Source of the DNA: Bacillota bacterium
GTDB taxonomy: Bacteria > Bacillota > Clostridia > Lachnospirales > Lachnospiraceae
NCBI GenBank assembly: GCA_029558315.1
Contig: JAKQFQ010000334.1
Span: 1 to 64,000, forward strand
DNA length: 64,000 nt
Direction: 5' to 3'
A program made the position numbers and the translations under genes. Below are positions 24,556 to 32,692 of this stretch, piece after piece. Positions within the stretch are counted from its first letter, which is position 1; every line of letters starts with the position of its first letter. The notes under the pieces were generated by a model. The model made no database searches, was not told the origin of the DNA, and was given only the letters and a program-made list of their open reading frames with translations.

Positions 24556-26916
24556 ATGGTTAAAGTAGGAATGCTGATAGCGGATCGCTATGAGATTATC
24601 GAAAAAATCGGAACAGGTGGAATGAGCGATGTATATCGTGCAAAATGCCACAAGTTAAACCGTTATGTTGCAGTGAAAGTTTTGAAACAGGAATTTTCCG
24701 AGAATACGGATTTTGTATCCAAATTCCATGTAGAGGCACAGGCTGCCGCTGGTTTAATGCATCCCAATATTGTGAACGTATATGATGTCGGCGGGGAAAG
24801 CGGCTTTCATTATATTGTAATGGAACTTGTAGAAGGAATTACCCTGAAGAAGTATATTGAGAAGAAGGCAAGACTCTCCGTAAAGGAAGCAGTCAGTATT
24901 GCGATTCAGGTGGCGATGGGAATTGAAGCTGCGCATAACAATCATATCATTCACCGTGATATTAAGCCGCAGAATATTATCATCAGTAAGGAAGGCAAAG
25001 TTAAAGTTACTGATTTTGGAATTGCAAAAGCAGCAACCAGTAATACAATTACGTCCAATGTTATGGGAAGTGTACATTATACTTCACCAGAGCAGGTTCG
25101 CGGAGGATTCTCAGATGAGAAGAGCGATGTATACTCATTAGGTATTACTTTATTTGAAATGCTGACTGGCAGAGTTCCATTTAATGGAGAAACTACCGTA
25201 GCTGTAGCAATTAAGCACATTCAGGAGCCGATGCCTTCACCAAGAGAATTTGTTCCTGAGATTCCAATCAGTGTAGAACAAATTGTCATGAAATGTACAC
25301 AGAAGAGTCCTGACCGAAGATATCAGTCTGCACCTGAATTAATTGAGGATTTGAAGAAATCACTGATTAGTCCGAATGAGAATTTTGTTAAATTAGATCC
25401 GGGAGATGCATATGGGGAGACAAAGAACTTCACCCCCAATGATATTCGACAGATCAAGCAACAGGCTCATAAGCATGATATGAATGATGCCAGAGTGGCT
25501 AACATCGGAGAGGTCGGCGAAAAAAATGAAACTGTTAGAAATAATACGGGAAGAGTAAATAGACGTACGACACCAGAAGAAGCATTGCCACCGGTTGAAG
25601 AAGAATTTATGGAAGAACCGGAGATTATCCTGAAAAAGAGAAATTCCTCTCAGAAGAATCCAAGCAAGAAAACTTCTGAGAATAGTAAAGGGAAGAATGC
25701 AAAGAATTCCAATACAGGAAAGAATGCTAATACGGGTAAAAATGCGGCGAAGAATTCTAATACAAATAGGAATTCCAAGAACACATCCGCAAAAAATGCT
25801 GATAAGAGCAGTGCAAGAAAATCACCAGACAGGAAAAAAGGTGATAAATATGAAGACGATTATGATCCTAAGATGGAATTGCTGACAACGATTTTGATTG
25901 TTATTGCGGCAGTCATCGTTGGATGCATTTTCTTATATATTGTTGTGAAAGCTGTAGGTCTTATAGGTACGGATTCGGTTGGAGAAACCGAACAGCCAAG
26001 AACACAGGTTGAGATGATTGCAGTGGAAGGACAAAGTGCGGATAATGCAACGAATAGCCTTAAAGCGATGGGGCTGTTAACTGCAATCGAGTATCAGGAA
26101 TCCGCAACGGTGGAGCAGAACATAGTAATATCTGCGTCAGTAGAAGCTGGAACTATGATAGATACAGGGACAACGATAACACTGAATGTAAGCAGCGGTG
26201 CAGATGGAGCAATCGTACCGGATGTCACTGGCAAATCCCGCGCAGAAGCAACGGCTGCCCTTGAAAGTGAAGGATTTATTGTAAAAGTAACCAAGGAAAA
26301 TAGTGACACGGTTCCCAAAGATAATGTAATCAGACAGGATCCGGCAGGCAACACGACAAGCGCAAGAGGGGTAACCGTGAATCTTGTTGTAAGCCTTGGT
26401 GCAGAGGAAGTCGAAGTTACTGTCCCAAGTGTGTTAGGAGAAACGGAAGAGGACGCAATTGTTATTCTTGCCGAGAATGGACTGACGGGTATTATGGTCC
26501 TTCAGGAATATAGTGATACAGTGGAATCGGGTCATGTAACTTACCAGAATTATTCTGCCGGAGTTACAGTGAACAGTGGTATGGAAGTAGAATTCAGAGT
26601 GAGTATGGGGCCGGAACAGTGTTATTATAACTGCTCTACAAGTGTCGCGGCACCTCCTAATTATGCCGGCGGTGATGCAACAGTTGTTTTGAAGGGAAGA
26701 GATGGTACACAGCTGTTCTCTACAACAACATCTACATTTCCGGTTGATATTAATGTCAGCAACATCTTTGCGATGTCCAGCGGAGAGATTTATATATCAT
26801 ATAATGTGAATCAGGAACAGACAGTAACAGATGCTGCGGGTAATACTACAGTTCAGACAATTCAGGTGCCAACAACTTCAGGCCCGACAGAAGTAACATT
26901 TGTTAAGGTTTTGTAG
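24556..26916 (+). CDS. prkC: PASTA-domain Ser/Thr protein kinase
   Basis: A 786-residue eukaryotic-type kinase. Catalytic features: IGTGGMSDVY glycine loop (18-27), lysine K41, HRDIKPQN with D135, DFG with D153, and SPEQ. After the kinase (to about 275) comes a low-complexity Asn/Lys/Ser juxtamembrane linker (about 355-435), one membrane helix (about 441-470), and three PASTA repeats (about 480-690), which bind muropeptides outside. The last 90 residues form an extra domain with CYYNCS. PrkC kinases couple wall state to growth and spore germination. Adjacent genes stp and rsgA are the usual partners. Confidence 0.95.
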   Translation: MVKVGMLIADRYEIIEKIGTGGMSDVYRAKCHKLNRYVAVKVLKQEFSENTDFVSKFHVEAQAAAGLMHPNIVNVYDVGGESGFHYIVMELVEGITLKKYIEKKARLSVKEAVSIAIQVAMGIEAAHNNHIIHRDIKPQNIIISKEGKVKVTDFGIAKAATSNTITSNVMGSVHYTSPEQVRGGFSDEKSDVYSLGITLFEMLTGRVPFNGETTVAVAIKHIQEPMPSPREFVPEIPISVEQIVMKCTQKSPDRRYQSAPELIEDLKKSLISPNENFVKLDPGDAYGETKNFTPNDIRQIKQQAHKHDMNDARVANIGEVGEKNETVRNNTGRVNRRTTPEEALPPVEEEFMEEPEIILKKRNSSQKNPSKKTSENSKGKNAKNSNTGKNANTGKNAAKNSNTNRNSKNTSAKNADKSSARKSPDRKKGDKYEDDYDPKMELLTTILIVIAAVIVGCIFLYIVVKAVGLIGTDSVGETEQPRTQVEMIAVEGQSADNATNSLKAMGLLTAIEYQESATVEQNIVISASVEAGTMIDTGTTITLNVSSGADGAIVPDVTGKSRAEATAALESEGFIVKVTKENSDTVPKDNVIRQDPAGNTTSARGVTVNLVVSLGAEEVEVTVPSVLGETEEDAIVILAENGLTGIMVLQEYSDTVESGHVTYQNYSAGVTVNSGMEVEFRVSMGPEQCYYNCSTSVAAPPNYAGGDATVVLKGRDGTQLFSTTTSTFPVDINVSNIFAMSSGEIYISYNVNQEQTVTDAAGNTTVQTIQVPTTSGPTEVTFVKVL

Positions 26917-27813
26917 ATGGATAGAGAATGCGAATTAACGGGAAGAATCATGAAGGGAATTGCCGGATTCTACTATGTCAATGTAGAAGATGATGGTGTT
27001 TATGAATGCCATGCTGTCGGCATTTTCAGAAAAGATAAGCAGAAACCGTTGGTGGGAGATCTAGTTAAGATCAGAGTACTCGATTCAAAGAAGCGGGAAG
27101 GCAGTCTGGTTGGAATCTGCAAACGAAGTACTGCACTCATTAGACCGGAGGTGGCAAATGTTGATCAGGCACTGATCGTATTTGCACAGATATTTCCGGA
27201 ACCCAATCTGATTCTTTTGGATAAATTTCTGATTATGATGCTGGAGCATGAGATTGAATGTGTAATCTGTTTTAACAAACAGGATATTGCAAAGGATTCC
27301 AAAAGAGAAGAATTGCTTAATATCTATTCCGGATGTGGCGTCAAAGTAATTACGATTTCTGCATTGGAAGCACAGGGATTACAGCAGATACGGGAATTGT
27401 TGAAGAATAAATTCACGGTACTGGCCGGCCCTAGTGGAGTTGGCAAATCAACTTTGATTAATCATCTGTGTCCGCAAGCGAAGATGGAGACCGGAGAAAT
27501 CAGTAAAAAAATGGAACGGGGCAAGCATACGACAAGACACTCGGAACTGTTTTATCTGGACAAAGGAACCTATCTTATGGATACGCCTGGATTTACAGCA
27601 TTTTCGCTCATGGACATGCCGGAAAATACGATTAAGAATTATTATCCGGAATTCTATCCATATGAGGGCAAATGTAAATATCAGGAATGTTCCCATATAC
27701 ATGAACCGAAATGTGCGGTGAAGGATGCTGTACAGACGGGGGCGATTAGCAGGATTCGTTATGAAGGATATTTGACAATCTATGAAGAACAAAAGAATCG
27801 CAGAAAATACTAA
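26917..27813 (+). CDS. rsgA: Ribosome small subunit-dependent GTPase RsgA
   Basis: A 298-residue circularly permuted GTPase that matures the 30S subunit. It has an N-terminal OB fold (1-75), then the permuted G motifs: NKQD (G4) before GPSGVGKSTLINHL (G1, from about 170) and DTPGF (G3). The C-terminal zinc site is CKYQECSHIHEPKC. It starts on the base after the prkC stop codon. Confidence 0.95.
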   Translation: MDRECELTGRIMKGIAGFYYVNVEDDGVYECHAVGIFRKDKQKPLVGDLVKIRVLDSKKREGSLVGICKRSTALIRPEVANVDQALIVFAQIFPEPNLILLDKFLIMMLEHEIECVICFNKQDIAKDSKREELLNIYSGCGVKVITISALEAQGLQQIRELLKNKFTVLAGPSGVGKSTLINHLCPQAKMETGEISKKMERGKHTTRHSELFYLDKGTYLMDTPGFTAFSLMDMPENTIKNYYPEFYPYEGKCKYQECSHIHEPKCAVKDAVQTGAISRIRYEGYLTIYEEQKNRRKY

Positions 27814-27836
27814 TATATTACGGCAAGGAGAGTAAC

Positions 27837-28499
27837 ATGAATCATTTTTCGCCATCCATCTTATCTGCAGATTTTATGCAGTTACAGACTACTATTGATG
27901 CTTTAAAAAAGGGTGGAGCCGATTATCTGCATATTGATGTAATGGATGGAGTTTTTGTTCCATCCATTTCGTTTGGTATGCCCGTGCTAAGTTGTGTTCG
28001 CCACAACACAGACCTGTTTTTGGATGTCCATCTGATGATTGATAATCCGCAACGTTACATAGAGGAATTTGTAAAATGTGGTGCAGACTTGATTACCTTT
28101 CACTATGAGGCGGTAGAGGATGTCACAGCAACAATTGAACAGATCAGAAAACAGGGTGTGAAAGCGGGACTGTCTATTTGCCCGGAAACACCGGCCAAGG
28201 CGGTGCTGCCATATCTTTCACAAGTAGATATGATCCTGGTAATGACGGTGCATCCAGGATTTGGTGGTCAGACCTGCATTCCGGAATGTATGGATAAAAT
28301 CAGTGAGATTCGCCAGTGGATTGATGAAAAACATTTGACAACAGATCTTGAAGTGGATGGCGGAATTAAGCTGGATAATGTAGATCAGTTTTTGACAAGA
28401 GGAGCCAATGTGATAGTGGCCGGATCTGCTGCGGTGAAAGGAAATGTGGAAGAGAATGCAAGAAGATTTTGCGAAATGATGAAGCAATATTCGAAATAG
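27837..28499 (+). CDS. rpe: Ribulose-phosphate 3-epimerase
   Basis: A 220-residue TIM barrel that interconverts ribulose-5-P and xylulose-5-P. SILSADF starts at S7. Metal ligands and catalytic residues lie in HIDVMDG (H32, D34, D37), DVHLM (H65) and EVDGGI. MTVHPGFGGQ is the phosphate-side motif. AAGGAGAGTAAC precedes the ATG. It follows rsgA, as in many Firmicutes. The thiamine pyrophosphokinase often found next is not here. Confidence 0.95.
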   Translation: MNHFSPSILSADFMQLQTTIDALKKGGADYLHIDVMDGVFVPSISFGMPVLSCVRHNTDLFLDVHLMIDNPQRYIEEFVKCGADLITFHYEAVEDVTATIEQIRKQGVKAGLSICPETPAKAVLPYLSQVDMILVMTVHPGFGGQTCIPECMDKISEIRQWIDEKHLTTDLEVDGGIKLDNVDQFLTRGANVIVAGSAAVKGNVEENARRFCEMMKQYSK

Positions 28500-28529
28500 A
28501 GAACAGGAGAGCGAAAGGAAGTAACAAAG

Positions 28530-29627
28530 ATGAAACTAGGAATTGTAGGATTACCCAATGTGGGCAAATCAACACTGTTTAATTCACTGACAAAGGCAGG
28601 CGCAGAATCAGCCAATTATCCATTCTGTACGATTGATCCGAATGTAGGAGTTGTGGCAGTGCCGGATGAACGAATCAAAAAACTGGGAGAACTGTATCAT
28701 ACCAAAAAGGTAACCCCTGCAGTCATTGAATTTGTTGATATAGCCGGACTTGTAAAAGGCGCTTCTAAGGGAGAAGGACTGGGCAATCAGTTCCTTGCCA
28801 ATATCAGAGAAGTTGATGCCATTGTACATGTTGTGCGTTGTTTTGAAGATACCAATATTGTCCATGTGGATGGTAATATTAATCCATTACGTGATATTGA
28901 AACAATTAATCTTGAATTGCTGTTTTCGGATCTGGAAATTTTGGAAAGAAGAATTGCAAAAACTGTCAAAGGCGCAAAGAATGACAAGGCTCAGGCCAAA
29001 GAGCTGGTGCTTCTTGAAGAGTTAAAGAAGCAAATGGAAGAAGGAATGATGGCGAAGAACTACGTTTTGAAGGACGAAGATGAGGAAGCATGGTTTGCTT
29101 CTTATAATCTGCTGACTGCCAAACCGGTTATCTATGCAGCGAATGTGGCGGAGGATGATCTTGCTGATGATGGTGCTGACAATGCTGGTGTTGCTGCGGT
29201 TAGAGAGTATGCAAAGAGTGAAGGCAGTGAAGTATTTGTAATCTGTGCGCAGATAGAACAGGAAATAACAGAACTGGAAGAAGAAGAGAAAATGATGTTC
29301 CTGGAAGATCTTGGATTAAAAGAATCCGGATTGGAAAAACTGATTCGTGCAAGCTATTCCTTATTGGGACTGATTAGTTTTCTTACAGCAGGAGAAGATG
29401 AGTGCAGAGCATGGACAATCAAAGTGGGAACGAAAGCACCACAGGCTGCAGGAAAGATCCATACGGATTTTGAAAGAGGTTTTATCCGGGCAGAGGTAGT
29501 AAATTATCAGGATTTATTAGAACTTGGATCGTTAGCAGCGGCCAGGGAAAAAGGCGTTGTAGGACTGGAAGGAAAAGAATACGTTGTTCAGGATGGCGAC
29601 GTGATTTTGTTCCGATTTAATGTTTAA
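28530..29627 (+). CDS. ychF: Obg-family ribosome-associated ATPase YchF
   Basis: A 365-residue P-loop protein. [14 protein letters not shown] (6-19) is the G1 loop and the NxxE replacement at G4 (YAANVAEDD) marks ATP rather than GTP preference. The [21 protein letters not shown] switch region starts at about residue 69. A coiled-coil insertion is at about 130-175 and the TGS domain forms the C terminus ([18 protein letters not shown] onward). The frame is full length. Confidence 0.95.
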   Translation: MKLGIVGLPNVGKSTLFNSLTKAGAESANYPFCTIDPNVGVVAVPDERIKKLGELYHTKKVTPAVIEFVDIAGLVKGASKGEGLGNQFLANIREVDAIVHVVRCFEDTNIVHVDGNINPLRDIETINLELLFSDLEILERRIAKTVKGAKNDKAQAKELVLLEELKKQMEEGMMAKNYVLKDEDEEAWFASYNLLTAKPVIYAANVAEDDLADDGADNAGVAAVREYAKSEGSEVFVICAQIEQEITELEEEEKMMFLEDLGLKESGLEKLIRASYSLLGLISFLTAGEDECRAWTIKVGTKAPQAAGKIHTDFERGFIRAEVVNYQDLLELGSLAAAREKGVVGLEGKEYVVQDGDVILFRFNV

Positions 29628-29659
29628 TCGTTATCTGCTTTTTAGAATGGAGGCTTAAA

Positions 29660-30547
29660 ATGTTACCAGATTGGATGGAAGGGACGGATATTGCGTTCCC
29701 TAATTTAGGAATATATTTACAGAATGTTCCACAGAGTTTTACTGTGTTTGGATTTAGAATTACTTTCTACGGGGTCATTATTGGAATTGGTGTAATTCTT
29801 GCATTTCTGTTAATTGACAGAATGGCGAAGAAGAATGGTCTGGATCCGGATGATTTCTATGATTTGGGAATCTATGTCCTGATTTTTGGTATTATAGGAG
29901 CTAGACTGTATTATGTGATCTTCTCATGGGATATGTATAAGAATGATCTGCTTTCTATATTTAATACCAGACAGGGCGGACTGGCAATTTATGGTGGTGT
30001 CATTGCAGGTTTTCTGACTTTAATCATTTATTGTAAGATTAAAAAGAAGAGCATGGCAGCACTTGGCGATGTTGCAGTAATGGGGTTGCTGGTTGGACAG
30101 ATTGCCGGACGCTGGGGCAATTTTACCAATCGTGAGGTATTTGGCAAATATACGGATAACCTTTTTGCAATGAGACTTCCGGAAAGTGCCGTACGTTCTG
30201 CGGATATCACAGCAGACATCCGCGAGCATATGATCCCTGGAACCAACTATATCCAGGTTCATCCAACATTCTTATACGAGAGCTTTGCGAATCTTGTGTT
30301 ACTGATTCTGATTCTGGTATTTCAAAAGAAAAAGAAATTTGATGGAGAAATTGCATTATGGTACCTGAGCGGATATGGCTTAATTCGGTTCTTCGTAGAG
30401 GGAATCCGTACAGATCAATTAATGATTTGGCATACAACAATACCGGTATCACAGTTGTTAGGTGGATATCTTTTTATTGCAGCGATGCTGGCAATTATCG
30501 TATTGAGAATACAGAAAAGTAAAAATGTGGTAAAAGCAAAATCATAG
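29660..30547 (+). CDS. lgt: Prolipoprotein diacylglyceryl transferase
   Basis: A 295-residue membrane enzyme that attaches diacylglycerol to lipobox cysteines, such as that of the lipoprotein at 53346-54641. About seven hydrophobic helices are present. The signature GQIAGRWGNFTNREVFG (about 148-164) contains the conserved Arg and Asn. HPTFLYES and RFFVEGIRTD complete the family pattern. A terminator follows and separates it from the division cluster. Confidence 0.95.
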   Translation: MLPDWMEGTDIAFPNLGIYLQNVPQSFTVFGFRITFYGVIIGIGVILAFLLIDRMAKKNGLDPDDFYDLGIYVLIFGIIGARLYYVIFSWDMYKNDLLSIFNTRQGGLAIYGGVIAGFLTLIIYCKIKKKSMAALGDVAVMGLLVGQIAGRWGNFTNREVFGKYTDNLFAMRLPESAVRSADITADIREHMIPGTNYIQVHPTFLYESFANLVLLILILVFQKKKKFDGEIALWYLSGYGLIRFFVEGIRTDQLMIWHTTIPVSQLLGGYLFIAAMLAIIVLRIQKSKNVVKAKS

Positions 30548-30599
30548 ATATTGTCTTTGGAATGATACCAACCACTATATATTGAAATGTGATGAAAAA

Positions 30600-30624
30600 G
30601 ATACGCTTTTAGCGTATTTTTTTT
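30600..30624 (+). terminator. Terminator after lgt
   Basis: ATACGC (30601-30606) pairs with GCGTAT (30612-30617) around TTTTA, followed by seven Ts. Confidence 0.85.
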
Positions 30625-30645
30625 GTGCAAAATATTGAAAATCAC

Positions 30646-30674
30646 TTGCCAAAGCCATTATTTCAGTATAAAAT
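30646..30674 (+). promoter_or_regulatory. Promoter of the division and wall cluster
   Basis: TTGCCA (30646-30651) and TAAAAT (30669-30674) are separated by 17 bases. Transcription would start near 30682, just at the first MraZ box. Confidence 0.7.
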
Positions 30675-30681
30675 GATGTTC

Positions 30682-30720
30682 AAGTGGAGAAAAGTGGAGC
30701 GAAGTGGTAAAAAGTGGAGA
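30682..30720 (+). promoter_or_regulatory. MraZ operator: four GTGG boxes at 10-bp spacing
   Basis: GTGG occurs at 30684, 30694, 30704 and 30714, exactly 10 bases apart, in units of the type AAGTGGAGAA. The third unit varies (GTGGTA). MraZ binds arrays of such direct repeats in front of its own gene, so the boxes are probably the autoregulation site of the cluster. Their place over the start point suits repression. Confidence 0.88.
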
Positions 30721-30760
30721 AATGAATAACAAATGAGACACTTTTCCATAAAGGTGGGCA

Positions 30761-31192
30761 ATGTATAAAGGAGAATACAGTCATACAATTGATGCCAAAG
30801 GACGAATTATCATTCCAGTAAAGCTTAGAGAGGAACTGGGGGATAATTTTGTTGTTACCAAAGGTCTGGATGGCTGTTTGTGGATGTTCGACAACTCAGA
30901 ATGGGAGAAAGTAGAACAAGAGATTCAGGCAATGCCCTTTACACTGAAAGAAGCCAGAATGCTTGCCAGATTTATGATCGCAGGTGCCTGTGATGGTGAG
31001 ATGGACAAGCAGAGCCGAATTTTGATTCCACCCAACTTAAGAGAATATGCAGATTTGAACAAGGATGTTATCCTTTCCGGTGTTGGCAGCCGGGTGGAAA
31101 TCTGGTCGAAAGAGCGATATGCACAAGCCAATGACTTTGAAAATATGGATGCAATTACAGACAAGCTGATTGAACTTGGATTTCGACTTTAG
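30761..31192 (+). CDS. mraZ: Transcriptional regulator MraZ
   Basis: A 143-residue protein with two SpoVT-AbrB-like swapped-hairpin domains. The first begins MYKGEYSHTIDAKGRIIIP and the second contains GEMDKQSRILIPPNLREYA (about 79-97); the DxKGR and DxQxR signatures are both present. MraZ is the first gene of most dcw clusters and controls them through direct repeats upstream, which are present here. Ends 43 bases before rsmH. Confidence 0.96.
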   Translation: MYKGEYSHTIDAKGRIIIPVKLREELGDNFVVTKGLDGCLWMFDNSEWEKVEQEIQAMPFTLKEARMLARFMIAGACDGEMDKQSRILIPPNLREYADLNKDVILSGVGSRVEIWSKERYAQANDFENMDAITDKLIELGFRL

Positions 31193-31235
31193 CAAGGAGA
31201 AATAAGACAGCGGCAACAGTGAAGGAAGAGCGACG

Positions 31236-32180
31236 ATGGAATTTGCACATAAATCGGTGTTACTGAATGAGACAATTGAAGCATTATCCATCAGACCAAA
31301 TGGAAGCTATTTGGATGGAACATTAGGTGGTGCCGGACATTCGTATGAGATTGTAAAGCATTTATCAAACGAAGGGCATCTGTACGGGACCGATCAGGAT
31401 GGAGATGCCATTGTGGCAGCGAGCAAGCGTATGGAAGCATTTGCAGATCGGACAACCATTATCCGAACCAATTATGAAAATGCAGTAAAGGAATTGCAAC
31501 GTATTGGAGTAAACGGGGTGGATGGAATTCTTTTGGATCTTGGGGTTTCTTCCTATCAGCTGGATAATGAGGAACGTGGCTTTTCTTATCACAATAATGC
31601 AAAACTTGATATGAGAATGGATACCAGACAGACACTGACTGCACAGGAAATCGTTAACACATATAGTGAGATGGAACTGTTTCATATGATCCGGGACTAT
31701 GGAGAAGATAAGTTCGCGAAGAATATTGCAAAACATATTGTCAGAGCAAGAAATGAACATGAGATTACAACAACATTTGAATTAAATGACGTTATCAAAG
31801 CTGCAATACCAGCCAAGATGCGAATGGAGGGAGGACATCCTTCCAAAAGAACCTTTCAGGCAATTCGAATTGAGTGTAACAGAGAACTGGAAGTACTATC
31901 CGATTCTTTGGAACAAATGATAGATTTCCTGAATCCGGGTGGAAGATTTGCAATTATTACATTTCAGTCATTGGAAGACAGAATAGTAAAAAATGCATTT
32001 AGAAAGGCAGAGAACCCATGTACCTGTCCACCTGAATTTCCCATTTGTGTATGCCATAAGCTACCCAAAGGAAGATGCGTAAGCAGAAAACCAATTCTTC
32101 CATCAGAGGAAGAACTGAAAGATAACAGCAGATCAAAATCAGCCAAATTAAGGGTGTTTGAGAAGAAAATAGAAGAATAG
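31236..32180 (+). CDS. rsmH: 16S rRNA m4C1402 methyltransferase RsmH (MraW)
   Basis: A 314-residue SAM-dependent enzyme. [13 protein letters not shown] starts the fold, [13 protein letters not shown] (about 29-41) is the SAM loop, and [12 protein letters not shown] holds the family signature. [18 protein letters not shown] (about 197-214) and the terminal HRFE-type motif, here [14 protein letters not shown], are intact. Ordinary for the cluster. Confidence 0.95.
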   Translation: MEFAHKSVLLNETIEALSIRPNGSYLDGTLGGAGHSYEIVKHLSNEGHLYGTDQDGDAIVAASKRMEAFADRTTIIRTNYENAVKELQRIGVNGVDGILLDLGVSSYQLDNEERGFSYHNNAKLDMRMDTRQTLTAQEIVNTYSEMELFHMIRDYGEDKFAKNIAKHIVRARNEHEITTTFELNDVIKAAIPAKMRMEGGHPSKRTFQAIRIECNRELEVLSDSLEQMIDFLNPGGRFAIITFQSLEDRIVKNAFRKAENPCTCPPEFPICVCHKLPKGRCVSRKPILPSEEELKDNSRSKSAKLRVFEKKIEE

Positions 32181-32225
32181 TAATTGTGCAAGAGGCACAT
32201 TGATGTATGAAAGGAGGAAGAACCA

Positions 32226-32669
32226 TTGGCAGGAAACAAGCAGAATTATGTACATGGAAGTGCAGCGAGACAATTGGTTACTTCACCGAGGAGAAGAGAA
32301 GTCGAGATACATCCGATCCTTACGGAAAGAAGAAATAAAGCTAAGGCTGTACATATGTCCTTTTCTAATGTAATATTTATTGTATTGGCAGTTGTCATAA
32401 TGGTAGTTGCAATGTTTCGGTTTATTGCGTTACAATCAGATGTAACGAATGCAAGAAAACAATACGCCAATCTTCAGAACCAGTATGAAGACTTGAAACT
32501 ATCCAATGATTTGTATTACGAAAATATTTTGAGTAATGTAGATCTGAATGAGATTGAACGAATTGCCGTAGAAGAACTTGGTATGAAGATGGCAGGCGAG
32601 GGACAGATTGTTACTTATTCAGGAGAGATTGAGGATTATGTAAAACAATATTCGGATCTCCCACAATGA
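32226..32669 (+). CDS. ftsL: Cell division protein FtsL-like
   Basis: A 147-residue protein by position and layout. A basic cytoplasmic N terminus (about 1-45) is followed by one membrane helix (about 46-68) and an external coiled coil (NARKQYANLQNQYEDLKLSN). The terminal DLNEIERIAVEELGMKM resembles the FtsL/DivIC end. It bridges FtsQ/DivIB and the septal synthase. Sequence conservation in this family is low. The start is TTG with AAAGGAGGAAG upstream. Confidence 0.85.
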   Translation: MAGNKQNYVHGSAARQLVTSPRRREVEIHPILTERRNKAKAVHMSFSNVIFIVLAVVIMVVAMFRFIALQSDVTNARKQYANLQNQYEDLKLSNDLYYENILSNVDLNEIERIAVEELGMKMAGEGQIVTYSGEIEDYVKQYSDLPQ

Positions 32670-32692
32670 TATTACAAGGTGCGTGAGCAGAT

